From Salmonirosea aquatica (GTDB taxonomy: Bacteria; Bacteroidota; Bacteroidia; Cytophagales; Spirosomataceae), in NCBI RefSeq assembly GCF_009296315.1, contig NZ_WHLY01000002.1, forward strand, positions 1,612,001-1,676,000: a stretch of DNA of 64,000 nucleotides, given 5' to 3'. The position numbers and the translations under genes were made by a program. Below, piece after piece: positions 7,834 through 17,411 of the stretch (position 1 is the first letter of the stretch; each line of letters opens with the position of its first letter). The notes beneath the pieces are model-generated. The model saw only the letters and a list, made by a program, of their open reading frames with translations. It had not been told where the DNA came from and did not search any database.

Positions 7834-8922
7834 ATGAAACAGTACCGTACCCTTTTCTCCCTGCTCTTCATTGGATTGGGAGCACTTGTGACAGCACCTT
7901 CCTGGGCAAGCCTACCCTTTGAAGGCCCTGGCCCGAAAGACAAACTAGACCAGCAGATGGCACAAGCTGCCAATGCCTTCATCACGACCCTGAACGGCGA
8001 TCAGAAAACCGAAGTAATGCACCCCCTGGCCGATACCCTTCGCTACAACTGGCATTTTATTCCGCGCGAGCGACTGGGCCTCAACCTGAAACGCATGAAT
8101 GACTCCCAACGCAAGGCGGCCATGCACATGGTAGAGGTAGTACTGAGTGATAAAGGCTACCAGAAGATAAAGGATATCATAGATCTGGAAAACGTGCTGC
8201 GGGTGCTGGAAAGCCGTCCGCCCAACGATACCCGACGCGATCCCGAAAACTATGCTTTCCTAGTGTATGGTGATCCTGCTGCCAAAGAGCCCTGGGGCTG
8301 GCGCATGGAAGGCCACCATATTTCATTACACTACACGTCCGTCAATGGTCATGTATCTTTTACGCCGAGTTTTCTGGGCAGCAATCCCGGTCATGTCCTC
8401 ATTGACGTTCCCCAGAAAGGGAAGCGGGTACTGGGCCCGGAAGAAGACATGGGCTATGAACTCCTGAATTCATTCTCTGCCGATCAGAAAAAGCAGGTCA
8501 TTCTGGCCGAAAAATCACCCTACGAAATTTTCTCGGTCAACCAGCGCCGGGTGACGGGGCTAGACAAGCTGGAAGGCCTGACCATGAAAGAGATGACTCC
8601 GGCCCAAAAGCAAATTTTCAAAAAACTCATCGCTCTGTACCTTGACCGCTACCACGTGACGCTCAAGAACCAGCAGATGCAACAGTTGGAAAAAGCGGGT
8701 ATGGATAACCTGTACTTTGCCTGGATGGGTGATGCCGAACTCAAAATGGGTAAGGGTGCCGGTCATTACTACCGCATTCAGGGGCCGACAATCCTCATCG
8801 AGTTTGACAATACCCAGAACGATGCCAATCACATTCATACAGTTGTTCGCGACCTGACGGACGATTTCTCGGAAGACCTACTGAAAGAACACTACGCCAA
8901 ATCCCACAAAGGCGGCAAATAA
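7834..8922 (+). CDS. Secreted DUF3500 domain protein
   Basis: 362 residues from ATG 7834 (MKQYRTLFSLLF), with a signal peptide ending near SWAS; a TTG 18 bp upstream is possible but poorer. The family is recognised from its order of motifs: N-terminal helical ADTLRYNWHFIPRERLGL, central GDPAAKEPWGWRMEGHHISLHYTSV, and C-terminal HYYRIQGPTILIEFDNTQNDANHIHTVVRD. Histidine clusters (GHHISLH and NHIHTV) suggest a metal or heme-like site. DUF3500 has no established biochemical function that I can cite. It follows the DUF1080 gene and ends at a clear terminator. Confidence 0.85.
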   Translation: MKQYRTLFSLLFIGLGALVTAPSWASLPFEGPGPKDKLDQQMAQAANAFITTLNGDQKTEVMHPLADTLRYNWHFIPRERLGLNLKRMNDSQRKAAMHMVEVVLSDKGYQKIKDIIDLENVLRVLESRPPNDTRRDPENYAFLVYGDPAAKEPWGWRMEGHHISLHYTSVNGHVSFTPSFLGSNPGHVLIDVPQKGKRVLGPEEDMGYELLNSFSADQKKQVILAEKSPYEIFSVNQRRVTGLDKLEGLTMKEMTPAQKQIFKKLIALYLDRYHVTLKNQQMQQLEKAGMDNLYFAWMGDAELKMGKGAGHYYRIQGPTILIEFDNTQNDANHIHTVVRDLTDDFSEDLLKEHYAKSHKGGK

Positions 8923-8950
8923 GTTTTCACATTCCGTTTTTGCTCAAAAC

Positions 8951-8986
8951 AAAAAAGCCCTTTCCACTAGCTGGAAGGGCTTTTTT
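8951..8986 (+). terminator. Rho-independent terminator
   Basis: An AAAAAAGCCCTT arm pairs with AAGGGCTTTTTT around a short inner stem (TCCA/TGGA). A T run follows. It closes the DUF3500 transcript. Confidence 0.85.
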
Positions 8987-9102
8987 GTATGTGTCCGGAC
9001 CTAAAACAGGCATTGTCATCACTCCCTTTTCAGCTTTCAATTCAATAAACGGCACGGATTTTTATAGATTGGCGGCTATACCTCATTTAATCTTTACGCT
9101 TT

Positions 9103-10752
9103 ATGCAATCGAATCAACCATTCACGGTACCTTTTACTCACCCGCTGAAACCCAATAAGAAGTTCAAAAAATCCGTAGCCTACTTTTCGATGGAATTTGC
9201 CGTTGATCAGGCATTGAAAATTTATTCAGGCGGTCTGGGTTTCCTGGCAGGCTCCCACATGAAAAGCGCCTACGCCCTAAACCAAAACCTTATCGGCATC
9301 GCAATGCTTTGGAAACACGGCTACTACGATCAGGAGCGGAACGTAGACAATAGCATGAAACCGGAGTTTCGCGAAAAATTTTATCACTTTCTCGTTGACA
9401 CCCAGACCCGGGTAAGTATCGATATCGCCGGAAAACCCGTGTGGGTACATGCCTACTACCTGCCGCCCGATGTGTTCGATACGGCCCCCATGTTTCTGCT
9501 GACTACCGACACCGAGGGTAACGACGCGGAAGCCCGGTCCATTTCCTACAATCTGTACGCGGCAAATAATGCCACCAAGGTAGCCCAGTGCATGGTGCTG
9601 GGGATTGGGGGTACCAAGATGCTGGATGCCCTGCAATACGAACCGGAAGTATACCACTTCAACGAAGCCCATGCCCTGTCAGGGGCGTTTTACCTGTATC
9701 AGAAATATAAGACCGCTGCCCAATTGAAAAAGCGGCTGGTATTCACGACCCACACCCCCGAAGAAGCCGGCAATGAAAAGCATAATATTCATTTTCTGGA
9801 ATCGCTGGGTTTCTTTGCGGGGGTACCCTTGGCCACGGTTCGTAAAATCACCGGACATAAGGATGATACCTTCAATCACTCGCTGGCGGCTCTGCGCCTG
9901 GCCCGCAAGGCCAATGGCGTTTCCAAACTCCACGGAGAGGTGGCGCGGCAAATGTGGGGCGGGTATGACAAAATCTGTGCAATAGACCACATCACCAATG
10001 CTCAGAATCAGGCTTACTGGACGGACGAAACGCTGGAAAAAGCCCGTACCCAGAGCGACACCAAAACCATTATGGCCCGTAAGGAAGTGCTCAAGAAAGA
10101 GTTGTTCAAGACCGTAGCCAACCAATGCGGCAAACTCTTTGATCCCAAGGTACTGACCATCGTGTGGGCACGGCGATTTGCAGGATATAAGCGGGCTGAC
10201 ATGCTCACCTGGGATCGTGAACGTTTTCATAAGCTGATGACCAATGAGAAGTACCCTGTTCAGATCATCTGGGCCGGAAAGCCTTATCCTAAGGATATGG
10301 GAGCCATCAATACGTTCAATGGATTGGTGTATCTCAGTAATCTGTATTCTAACATGGCGGTGCTGACGGGGTACGAACTCGCGCTTTCCAAACTGCTGAA
10401 AGATGGCTCTGATGCCTGGCTCAACAATCCCGTTGTGACCCGCGAAGCCTCAGGTACCAGTGGTATGACGGCCGCCATGAATGCCTCGCTCAACCTTTCA
10501 ACCTACGATGGTTGGATCTGTGAGTTTGCCCGCGATGGAGAAAACTCGTTCATCGTCCCCGTCGCTAAGGAAGGCGATATCAACAAGCAGGACATGGATA
10601 ATCTTTTTGAGCTGATTGAGACCCAGGTACTCCCCACCTACTACGATCGTCCCGAAGAGTGGCAGAACATGGTACTCACCAGCATGAACGATGTGAATGC
10701 CTTCTTCGGCTCCGACCGCATGGCCACGGAGTACTACGAGAAGTTGTATTGA
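9103..10752 (+). CDS. Alpha-glucan phosphorylase-like GT35 protein lacking the PLP lysine
   Basis: 549 residues, cytosolic. Family features are SMEFAVDQALKIYSGGLGFLAGSHMKSA at the N-terminus, VYHFNEAHA, FTTHTPEEAGNE, TIVWARRFAGYKRADM, and the C-terminal REASGTSGM motif at 447-455. In glycogen/glucan phosphorylases the residue after that methionine is the lysine carrying pyridoxal phosphate; here it is Thr456 (codon acg at 10468). It is also shorter than the usual 700-850 residues. So it may be a synthase-like or PLP-independent relative. I recall similar MTAAMN motifs in other Bacteroidota glucan phosphorylase annotations, so this may be clade-wide. Substrate is presumably glycogen or maltodextrin. 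Confidence 0.82.
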   Translation: MQSNQPFTVPFTHPLKPNKKFKKSVAYFSMEFAVDQALKIYSGGLGFLAGSHMKSAYALNQNLIGIAMLWKHGYYDQERNVDNSMKPEFREKFYHFLVDTQTRVSIDIAGKPVWVHAYYLPPDVFDTAPMFLLTTDTEGNDAEARSISYNLYAANNATKVAQCMVLGIGGTKMLDALQYEPEVYHFNEAHALSGAFYLYQKYKTAAQLKKRLVFTTHTPEEAGNEKHNIHFLESLGFFAGVPLATVRKITGHKDDTFNHSLAALRLARKANGVSKLHGEVARQMWGGYDKICAIDHITNAQNQAYWTDETLEKARTQSDTKTIMARKEVLKKELFKTVANQCGKLFDPKVLTIVWARRFAGYKRADMLTWDRERFHKLMTNEKYPVQIIWAGKPYPKDMGAINTFNGLVYLSNLYSNMAVLTGYELALSKLLKDGSDAWLNNPVVTREASGTSGMTAAMNASLNLSTYDGWICEFARDGENSFIVPVAKEGDINKQDMDNLFELIETQVLPTYYDRPEEWQNMVLTSMNDVNAFFGSDRMATEYYEKLY

Positions 10753-10795
10753 TTGAAGTAATTTCTGGATTCCAGATTCTGGACTCACTTGAAGA

Positions 10796-10827
10796 AGGGG
10801 GCGGATTATTTCTGCCCCCTATTTTTA
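10796..10827. terminator. Terminator between converging genes
   Basis: AGGGGGC (10796-10802) pairs with GCCCCCT (10814-10820) and is followed by ATTTTTATTT. It lies between the convergent phosphorylase and Uma2 genes. Confidence 0.7.
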
Positions 10828-11421
10828 TTTGAAAAGCTTTTCCAGATCGACGTGCAGCTCAGGAAAGATCACGGATTGAGCTACTTCCACGGCAGGTTGA
10901 AGTCCAATGTACCGCTCATTTTCGTTCAGGACATAAATCTGCACGGCTTCATCGGCGGGATGCACGAGCCAGTACTCCCGTACGCCCGCTTCTTCGTACA
11001 ATTGAAATTTATCGCTCATTTCGCGCTTGGTATTGCCCGGTGAGAGTACCTCGATCACCAGATCGGGAGCCCCGTTACAACTTCGATTATCGGCGAGCTT
11101 GACCGGATCGCATACGATGCAGAGGTCGGGCTGCACTACGGAGAATACTTCCTTATCTGCTTTGAGTGATTTTTCTAGGTTGTAGAGCCGCACGTCAAAA
11201 GGAGCGGAGAAAAGTTCGCAGGGATGATCATCCAAGATTCCACCCAACCACACATGCAACCGGGATGCTATGCGCTGGTGCCGAACATTAGGCGCGGGAC
11301 TCATCTTGAAAATCTTCCCCCTTAGCAATTCTACCCGTTCCTGAAACCGCCATGTGAGGTAGTCAGCGTAGGAGTAGGTACCGTTGAGGTCGAGTTGCGA
11401 AAGATCGGTGATGGCGGGCAT
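10825..11421 (-). CDS. Uma2 family (DUF820) restriction-endonuclease-like protein
   Basis: 198 residues. The PD-(D/E)XK-like core is visible: ELLRGKIFKMSPAP near residue 33, VQPDLCIVCD near 97, APDLVIEVLSPGN near 118, and KFQLYEEAGVREYWLVHP near 137. The acidic residues and the lysine in the last helix are kept. The family is widespread in cyanobacteria and Bacteroidota and structurally related to type II restriction enzymes, but its biological substrate is not established. No partner methylase or antitoxin lies beside it; neighbours are the converging phosphorylase gene and a co-oriented enolase-superfamily gene. Confidence 0.88.
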   Translation of the reverse strand: MPAITDLSQLDLNGTYSYADYLTWRFQERVELLRGKIFKMSPAPNVRHQRIASRLHVWLGGILDDHPCELFSAPFDVRLYNLEKSLKADKEVFSVVQPDLCIVCDPVKLADNRSCNGAPDLVIEVLSPGNTKREMSDKFQLYEEAGVREYWLVHPADEAVQIYVLNENERYIGLQPAVEVAQSVIFPELHVDLEKLFK

Positions 11422-11471
11422 AGCAATGGAAATTGTTTTATACGAATTTACGAATTTTCCCTACACCAAAA

Positions 11472-12848
11472 TCACCCCTGCGCGAATACCGCTTCGTAAT
11501 GCGCCGAGGGGGCCAGGATACCACCGCTCTTCTCGTAAAAGGATTTGTCCGTGATGTACACGCCCTTCTGGGTTTCGGTCCAGCTGGCGCCAGCCATCGG
11601 ATGGTAGCTTTCGAGCTTCTCCCAGTTCTTGAAATACTGGTGGCCGTTGGTTTCCTGCAAGCCGATGCTCATACCCGGGAAGGGCGGCAGGCGGGCCGCC
11701 ACGGCCTTGTTCCAGTCCACCAGGATGGGGTTCACGGTGAGATCGGCGCAGAAACAGGGAATTTTCTTCTCGTAGGCCAGCTGCGTGATTTTCATCGTCA
11801 TGCTCATGGTTTTGGCAATGGCCTTCACGGCAATGGCCCCGTACCCCTGCTCGATGCGCCGGGCGGCGTCTTCTACCGTGTGCGCGCTTTCATCGGCCGC
11901 CACCCGCACGCCCAGGTCGCCGACGTAGGTCTCGTTCTCTTCCGCAAAGGGTTCTTCGATCACCGCAATCTGATCGAAGGCACCGATCTTTTTGGCATGA
12001 TCCAGGAAGCGCAGCAGCGTTTCCTTCTTTTCGTAACGGCCATTGGCGTCGAAGTAGTAGGGGATCTTTCCACTGGCCGTATAGGGCGTTTCGTAGTGGC
12101 CGATGGCTTTGTGCACGGCCGTCAGGAAGGCAATGTCTTTCTCGATCATTTCGGCCTGGGTACCCGCCGCGCCGGTTTTCAATTTTAGGATAAAGTACCC
12201 CTCGTCGGCAGCCTGCTTGATGCGCTCGGCGGTGGTACCCACACTGAACGACGGGATGCTGGCCACTTTGTCATGATGATACGACAGGCCGGGCCGGTAA
12301 GCTGCCGGAATCATATCGTCGAATCTGGTCAACCCATTTTCGTGGGCATACAGTAGCCAGGCAGCATTGTCCACGGCCACCAACGCGTTGAGGGCAAAAG
12401 TAGTGCGCAGATCAGGGTTACCCGTAATTTGTTTGCCGTAGGCCAGTACCTCCGGTAGGATATCGTCCACCAATTTTACCGGATTAGTAAACGAGGTACC
12501 TTTCATCATCTGCAAAGCCCGCTCGGTCATGGCGTACATCAGGGCGTTGCCTGCCGTTTCGGAGTGATTGGCAAAAACCTTGGAATCAGACCAGAGTACC
12601 CCCTGCGTACATTGCCCGATTTTGTGCACATCACCGTCGGTTTTCAGATACGCCAGCGTCTGCCAGCTTTCGGTGATCGCGCTGCCTTTGAAACGGTAGG
12701 GATTCAGCGGCTCGCGTTCAAAATTGGAACTGACGTCCTTGATGCGGATGGTTTTTTCTTGGGGCATGGCCTTCAAGGTACCCTGGCTGAGCAGGCTCGC
12801 TCCAAGCAGGGCGCTACTTCCTATAAATTCTCTTCTATTTATATTCAT
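11472..12848 (-). CDS. Enolase-superfamily enzyme (mandelate racemase/muconate lactonizing type) with Tat-like leader
   Basis: 458 residues. The leader contains twin arginine (NRREFIG), suggesting Tat export with cofactor already bound. The barrel carries the superfamily residues: LKLKTG with K222 and K224, metal ligands D267 (FDANG), E298/E299 (VIEEP) and D319/E320 (AADES), and a second-half lysine at 342 (AVKAIAK). The KxK plus opposing K arrangement is that of the muconate-lactonizing/dipeptide-epimerase subgroup rather than mandelate racemase with His-Asp. Lysines on both faces suit racemisation or syn-dehydration of a carboxylate. Residues 1-150 are an unusually long N-terminal capping region. 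It follows a frameshifted dehydrogenase gene on the same strand. Confidence 0.85.
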   Translation of the reverse strand: MNINRREFIGSSALLGASLLSQGTLKAMPQEKTIRIKDVSSNFEREPLNPYRFKGSAITESWQTLAYLKTDGDVHKIGQCTQGVLWSDSKVFANHSETAGNALMYAMTERALQMMKGTSFTNPVKLVDDILPEVLAYGKQITGNPDLRTTFALNALVAVDNAAWLLYAHENGLTRFDDMIPAAYRPGLSYHHDKVASIPSFSVGTTAERIKQAADEGYFILKLKTGAAGTQAEMIEKDIAFLTAVHKAIGHYETPYTASGKIPYYFDANGRYEKKETLLRFLDHAKKIGAFDQIAVIEEPFAEENETYVGDLGVRVAADESAHTVEDAARRIEQGYGAIAVKAIAKTMSMTMKITQLAYEKKIPCFCADLTVNPILVDWNKAVAARLPPFPGMSIGLQETNGHQYFKNWEKLESYHPMAGASWTETQKGVYITDKSFYEKSGGILAPSAHYEAVFAQG

Positions 12849-12902
12849 GTGTTTTTCTTAACCGTGGAGGTTCACACTGAGGTCACAGGGTTTTCTTTGC
12901 AA

Positions 12903-15229
12903 TTAGTTTAGTGGAATTTCATTCAAGGTGTACCAGGCTTCCGACGACCACAAGGGTTGCCCGGAAGCAGATTTCAGGTCGTTCGGTAGGCGGAAATACA
13001 CCACATTTTCCTTTTTTAGATTCGGGATTTCCAGGTACAGCCGCCTGCCGTCCTCCGAAAGCGTCATGCGGCTGGCCTTCAAATCCGTCAGGTCCATTTT
13101 GGGTCCGCCGTACTTGGGCGTGGGCTGGTACCACCACTGCTGGATCAGCAGTTCTTTCATTTGGGCGGTGGCTTCTTTGCCCAACGGCTCGGTGAACTCG
13201 ATTTCGAAACCTTTCGGCTTAGCCCGCACGGCCAGCATCTCGAAGGTACCCTTGCCGTTGTAGGTCAGTTTCTGTAAGCCGGAAGTATGATCTTGCCAGC
13301 TCCACCCGCCGGGGGCCATGCCCACCTCTCCCACGTACAGCGCGCCATCGGGGCCCCAGCGCAGGCGGTTGACGCCCGCCGCGAAACCCTGCGAAAAGCG
13401 GAACACTGCGCCCTGGTACCGGCCATTGATTTTTTCCAGAAAATCGCGCTTGATGCCGCCATGTGTCACATCCCCATGCAGAATCTGGCCTTTGTAGGTA
13501 CCTTCTTTGATCAGAACGGGTTCGGAGGGAGAATTGGCGATTTCGTTTTCGGGCAGCCAGATCGCGGGGGTACCATGCGCGGCATTGGCGCCGATTCGTC
13601 GAGCCAACCCCATCCCATGCCGTTAAATTCTCCCTCCCGAACGTGGATGAGCTTGTTGCCCGGCAGCCATTGACCCTGGTTGTCGAGCACGAACAACTCG
13701 TTGTCGACGCCCAGGCCGATGCCGTTGGGGGTTCGCAAGCCGTAGTTTACGGATTCAAAGGTACCGTCCGGACTGATTTTGATGGTACGTCCCCGGTCGG
13801 GGAGTTGTTTTTCATCGGGTTTCAGCCGCATGGCCATCGAGAGCGTGGCGTAGAAGTAGCCGTCTTTATAAACCAACCCGAACGAAAACTCGTGAAAGTC
13901 GGCCGTGGCACCCCAGCCGTTACAGATGGTGCGGTACTCATCGATGATCTGGTCGCCGTCGTGGTCGATGAGTTTGGTCAGTTCCTGTTTTTGCAACACA
14001 TAGATCTCCCCATTTACGACCTCGATACCCAACGGTTCGGCCAGTCCGGATGCGATACGCTTCACACGAATATCAGAGCCATCTTTCCTAGTGAGGCCAT
14101 CCAGCAGGTACACCCCGCCCACCGTGTCCCAGGTCGTGACCAATAGCCGTCCGTGCGGCAGAAACGCCATCGCCCCTACCTTCGGGTTAAAGCCCGGCGT
14201 GGACAATGTACTGAGGTCGTAGCTGGGGTGGACGCCTTCCAGCGCCGCGCCAAAGCCAGCCTTGGCTGGTACCTCCAGGCTGGCCGTAGCTTTGGTATCC
14301 GTTTTTTCGGCTGTTTTGGCTTTGGGTTTCAGGGTAAAAATGTAGTCGAGAATCGTTTCGATCTCGGTGGTTGCCAGAGCCGGATGCGGATTCATCATAC
14401 TGTTTCCCCATGCGCCCGTTCCACCATTCTTGACTTTGTCGGTCAGCTGGGCTACGGTCTTTTTGTCTTTGGTATAGCGCGCAGCGATTTGCTGGAAAGA
14501 CGGCCCGACGTTGGCCTCCACCTGTTCGTGGCAAGTCAGGCAGTCGCTCTTTTCCACCAATTCTTCCCCCTTGTGGCCGTATTCTTTTTTAGGAACGGGC
14601 GGGCGCTGCGCGGGCAATGGATCGAAATAATCCACATGACGCGCCCGGCCGTTGGGCACCAGCACCAGATTGCCCAGCGTGGCTTTCAGCGTCACCCTGA
14701 CATCGGCCGGCACGTGGCTGGTGACGAAGATCCTTTCCAGCCCCGGCTTGCCTTCTTTGCTTCGCACAAATTCGGGCCGCTCCTCGATCGTGATGGTGTC
14801 TTTGCCCGCAACAATGAGGGTGTGTTGCAGATAGATCTGGTTTTTCCGGAAGAGGTACCCCCGGCTTTGCAGTTGCACCTCCTGCGTTTTCCCGTTGCGC
14901 TGGGCGGTCCAGGTGAAGTGCTGGGTGCTATCAGACAGGTACTCTGTTCCCCAGGAGGTAGGCTGAATCTCTTTCTTGCTGGTATAGGGCGCGCCGTCCA
15001 TCGATATCCCACCTTTCCAGACTTTGTAGGGTTTGCAATTCGCCATGTCGTAGGCGATGTACATCGCCGTGTCCAGCGCCACGGTCAGCATCCGGGGCTT
15101 TTTGTCGAGTACCGAGCGGATGGCCCACACGTCGCGCGGACGCGGCACTGCCTCTTCTTTGGCTGGCCCCAGTCCGGTCAGGATAGTCAGGAGTAAGATG
15201 GGAAATAGTATTTTTGCGAAAATATGCAT
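12903..15229 (-). pseudogene. Cytochrome c-glucose/sorbosone dehydrogenase fusion, frameshifted
   Basis: Two minus-strand frames form one protein of about 775 residues. The first (15229 to 13511) has a signal peptide from MHIFAKILF, a c-type heme site CLTCH at residues 230-234 with the methionine ligand region GNSMMNP, then a sorbosone-dehydrogenase-type propeller. It runs out of frame after SAPMPRMVPP. The second frame (to 12903) continues the propeller with AIWLPENEIANSPSEPV and ends NEIPLN. Adding one C to the C5 run complementary to 13566-13570 joins them as MVPPAIWLPENEIANSPSEP, matching the family. It is therefore either a true inactivating deletion or a sequencing error in a homopolymer. 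An intact protein would be a periplasmic sugar dehydrogenase passing electrons to its own heme. Confidence 0.85.
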
Positions 15230-15358
15230 AGATCGATGGCAGTACAATTCAGCTTGACTTTTGTCTTAAAAGACCTTAAAGAATGGGCTTTACCCTGACG
15301 ATCATCAGAAGACTGGCCCCGGGCGTCCGCTATTTTGATTTTCAAATTAAAAGAAACC

Positions 15359-15859
15359 ATGACCGAGCCCTCCAAGAACTCCCCACTGCACGAACTGATG
15401 CAGCATTTTGTCCATCCAGGTACCGTAGAATGGATCGGCCTGCGCCCCGTAGCCCGGCAGCCGATGGTAGAGGTAGCCGAAGCCTACGCCCGCATCGGAA
15501 CCGGACTCGATGGCGACCGCTACAAGGGAAAACCGGAAAGCAAGCGGCAGGTGTCGCTGATTCAGGCAGAGCATCTGACAGCGGTGGGTTCGTTTTTGGG
15601 CCAGGAACCGATTGATCCTCTTCTGACCCGCCGCAATATTGTGATGCGCGGCATCAACCTGCTCGCTTTAAAAGACAAACGCTTTACCATCGGTGAAGCC
15701 GTACTGGAATATACCGGCGAATGCTATCCGTGCAGTCGTATGGAGAAGAACCTCGGCGAAGGTGGCTACAATGCCATGCGTCAGCATGGGGGTATCCTGG
15801 CGCGGGTGGTGAAGGAAGGTACTATTCGGGTTGGGGATCGGGTGGAGGTGGTGGCGTAA
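15359..15859 (+). CDS. MOSC domain protein
   Basis: 166 residues from ATG 15359 (MTEPSKNSPLHEL). MOSC features are GTGLDGDRYKG near residue 50, QVSLIQAEHL near 66, LLTRRNIVMRGINLLAL, and the sulfur-binding cysteine region YTGECYPCSRME. The N-terminal beta-barrel domain of some members is absent, so this is a short stand-alone MOSC protein. MOSC domains carry sulfur or bind molybdenum cofactor in molybdenum-cofactor sulfurases, YiiM and mARC. It probably takes part in cytosolic sulfur transfer or N-hydroxylated base detoxification; the partner is not encoded nearby. Confidence 0.88.
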   Translation: MTEPSKNSPLHELMQHFVHPGTVEWIGLRPVARQPMVEVAEAYARIGTGLDGDRYKGKPESKRQVSLIQAEHLTAVGSFLGQEPIDPLLTRRNIVMRGINLLALKDKRFTIGEAVLEYTGECYPCSRMEKNLGEGGYNAMRQHGGILARVVKEGTIRVGDRVEVVA

Positions 15860-16129
15860 AAAGCTATATGAGATTTTGAAATGTGGTAGGGTTGAGTATG
15901 GCGTTATAGCATTGTGCTAAATTTACCGCTTACGGATAAGTATTTGCGATGTGGCTGGTTTTGAAACCGTTCAGCCCGTAACAAATGTTGAATAAAGCTA
16001 CAAAAGTTGAGGTTAAATTACAAATGTTTAATTGAAAAACTGTCAGCCTGAACTGTTGCCCAATAGTATTCCAACTGCTCAATTACTTACGTCAGCCAGC
16101 CATATTGCAAATACTATGTTGTGTGCCGT

Positions 16130-17059
16130 TTATTTTACTCCAAACAGTTTTTTCTTATAGTCAATAATAACGATGTTATTTAAAAAATAAGCATTTCCTG
16201 TAATTCCCCAAATTTTTTCTTCGTCATAAAATTTGTCAAACTTATTAAGTCTGTCGTAAAATACAGTTGCAGGTTTAAGTTCTTTCTTCCCAAATTTTAT
16301 TTTTGAGTTGACTGTCTGACCATAAACCATGTAATACTCTCCCCAACTTGATATTTTTAATGAATCTATAATTTTTTCATTTGAAATTTGTTTCGCCCTT
16401 TCTTCTGTTGTCATTAGAGCAAATAAACTTGAACCTGTATCAAAAAGCAAGTCCTCTTGTTTGTTATTTATGAGAAATGGTATTTTTATTCTCCCATCTT
16501 TGATTTTATAAGGTCTGAAATTTGCTTTGACAAATTGCTTTGGCAGTTCAGATGTGACACATATCCTTTTGTTTGGATAATCAATTATTAGAATTTTGTC
16601 TTGAAATAAATCTGGTGCAATTGTCCCAATATGTTTTTCAGAATTTGTAATAATAGAATCTATCGGAATAATATCTCCAAAGTCTTTAAACAACCCAATA
16701 TCTCGATTTCCAAAACTAACTTTACCTAACTTAAAGTCAACATTTTTAAATTTGAAGTTCTTTCCATTGTCCATCCAAAATACAAGGCTCGTATCAATTT
16801 TTTTAGAAAGATTTTTATTGTTGTCCAAATAATTTTCAAATGATTTACCATAAATCATAGTTGATTTAGCCCCTAAATCGAACTGCATATTAAATTTGTT
16901 AGGCATATTGTCAATCGTAACAGGAATTGTAATATAAAGCTTGTCTAAATACTTTCCTGAAACACTGTCACCTTGCCAATTAAAAGGAATCCATTCGATT
17001 TTTTGTCCGAAAGTAATGTCAGAAATAAGTAGAAAAGTAAGTGTAAAAAAGAGTTTCAT
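16130..17059 (-). CDS. Retropepsin-like aspartyl protease, secreted
   Basis: 309 residues from ATG 17059 (MKLFFTLTFLL) with a signal peptide ending ITFGQ; an upstream start would add 15 basic residues. Two aspartyl-protease half motifs are visible: FDLGAKSTM near residue 58 (DLGA in place of DTGS) and the canonical LFDTGSSLFAL near 200, so it is a single chain with two retropepsin-like halves, the first degenerate. Similar secreted proteins are common in Bacteroidota and of unknown substrate. The gene is far richer in A+T and in AAA/AAT codons than its neighbours, which points to recent acquisition. Confidence 0.8.
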   Translation of the reverse strand: MKLFFTLTFLLISDITFGQKIEWIPFNWQGDSVSGKYLDKLYITIPVTIDNMPNKFNMQFDLGAKSTMIYGKSFENYLDNNKNLSKKIDTSLVFWMDNGKNFKFKNVDFKLGKVSFGNRDIGLFKDFGDIIPIDSIITNSEKHIGTIAPDLFQDKILIIDYPNKRICVTSELPKQFVKANFRPYKIKDGRIKIPFLINNKQEDLLFDTGSSLFALMTTEERAKQISNEKIIDSLKISSWGEYYMVYGQTVNSKIKFGKKELKPATVFYDRLNKFDKFYDEEKIWGITGNAYFLNNIVIIDYKKKLFGVK

Positions 17060-17311
17060 TTTTTTTGATTTTACTTTGAGTTTCAGTTTTTTTAAATGGC
17101 ACAAAACTCGTAAATATACGAAAGTTTTGCAGTACTTTTTGTATTTATTTGCACTTTATCAATTATTATTTGTACTATTAACGCCGTACTTTTTGTATTG
17201 TTACTAATATCATAGCTTTTTTAATTGAGAGCTTGCCCATCTTTTAAAAATTCAACTAGTCAAAGGGACTTTTAATGGTTTATATGGTCCGCTTACTCAT
17301 ATGGGTTTGAT

Positions 17312-17343
17312 AGCCGTGCCACGGTTCAAACCGTGGCACGGCT
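17312..17343. repeat. 15-bp perfect inverted repeat
   Basis: AGCCGTGCCACGGTT (17312-17326) and its reverse complement (17329-17343) are separated by 2 bp. This is a strong hairpin without a T tail, next to the terminator at 17352; it could be an extra terminator stem or the end of the AT-rich islet. Confidence 0.6.
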
Positions 17344-17351
17344 CGCTGGTC

Positions 17352-17391
17352 AAAAACAGGGAGGCTCCGCGAACGGAGCCTCCCTGTTTTT
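17352..17391 (-). terminator. Terminator of the ThuA-azurin fusion gene
   Basis: An 18-bp perfect stem (17352-17369 with 17374-17391) encloses CGAA; on the minus strand the loop reads TTCG and the 3' arm ends in TTTTT. Confidence 0.88.
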
Positions 17392-17411
17392 ATAATAAGG
17401 TACCTGACCTA

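Noticed and set aside
10825-11421. Restriction-modification system around the Uma2-like protein
   Set aside because: No methyltransferase or specificity gene lies next to it; Uma2 proteins usually stand alone.
14153-15196. Long plus-strand open frame (347 codons) opposite the dehydrogenase gene
   Set aside because: It is the antisense shadow of a GC-rich gene; its translation shows no family motif and the minus-strand frame has a clear cytochrome/propeller signature.
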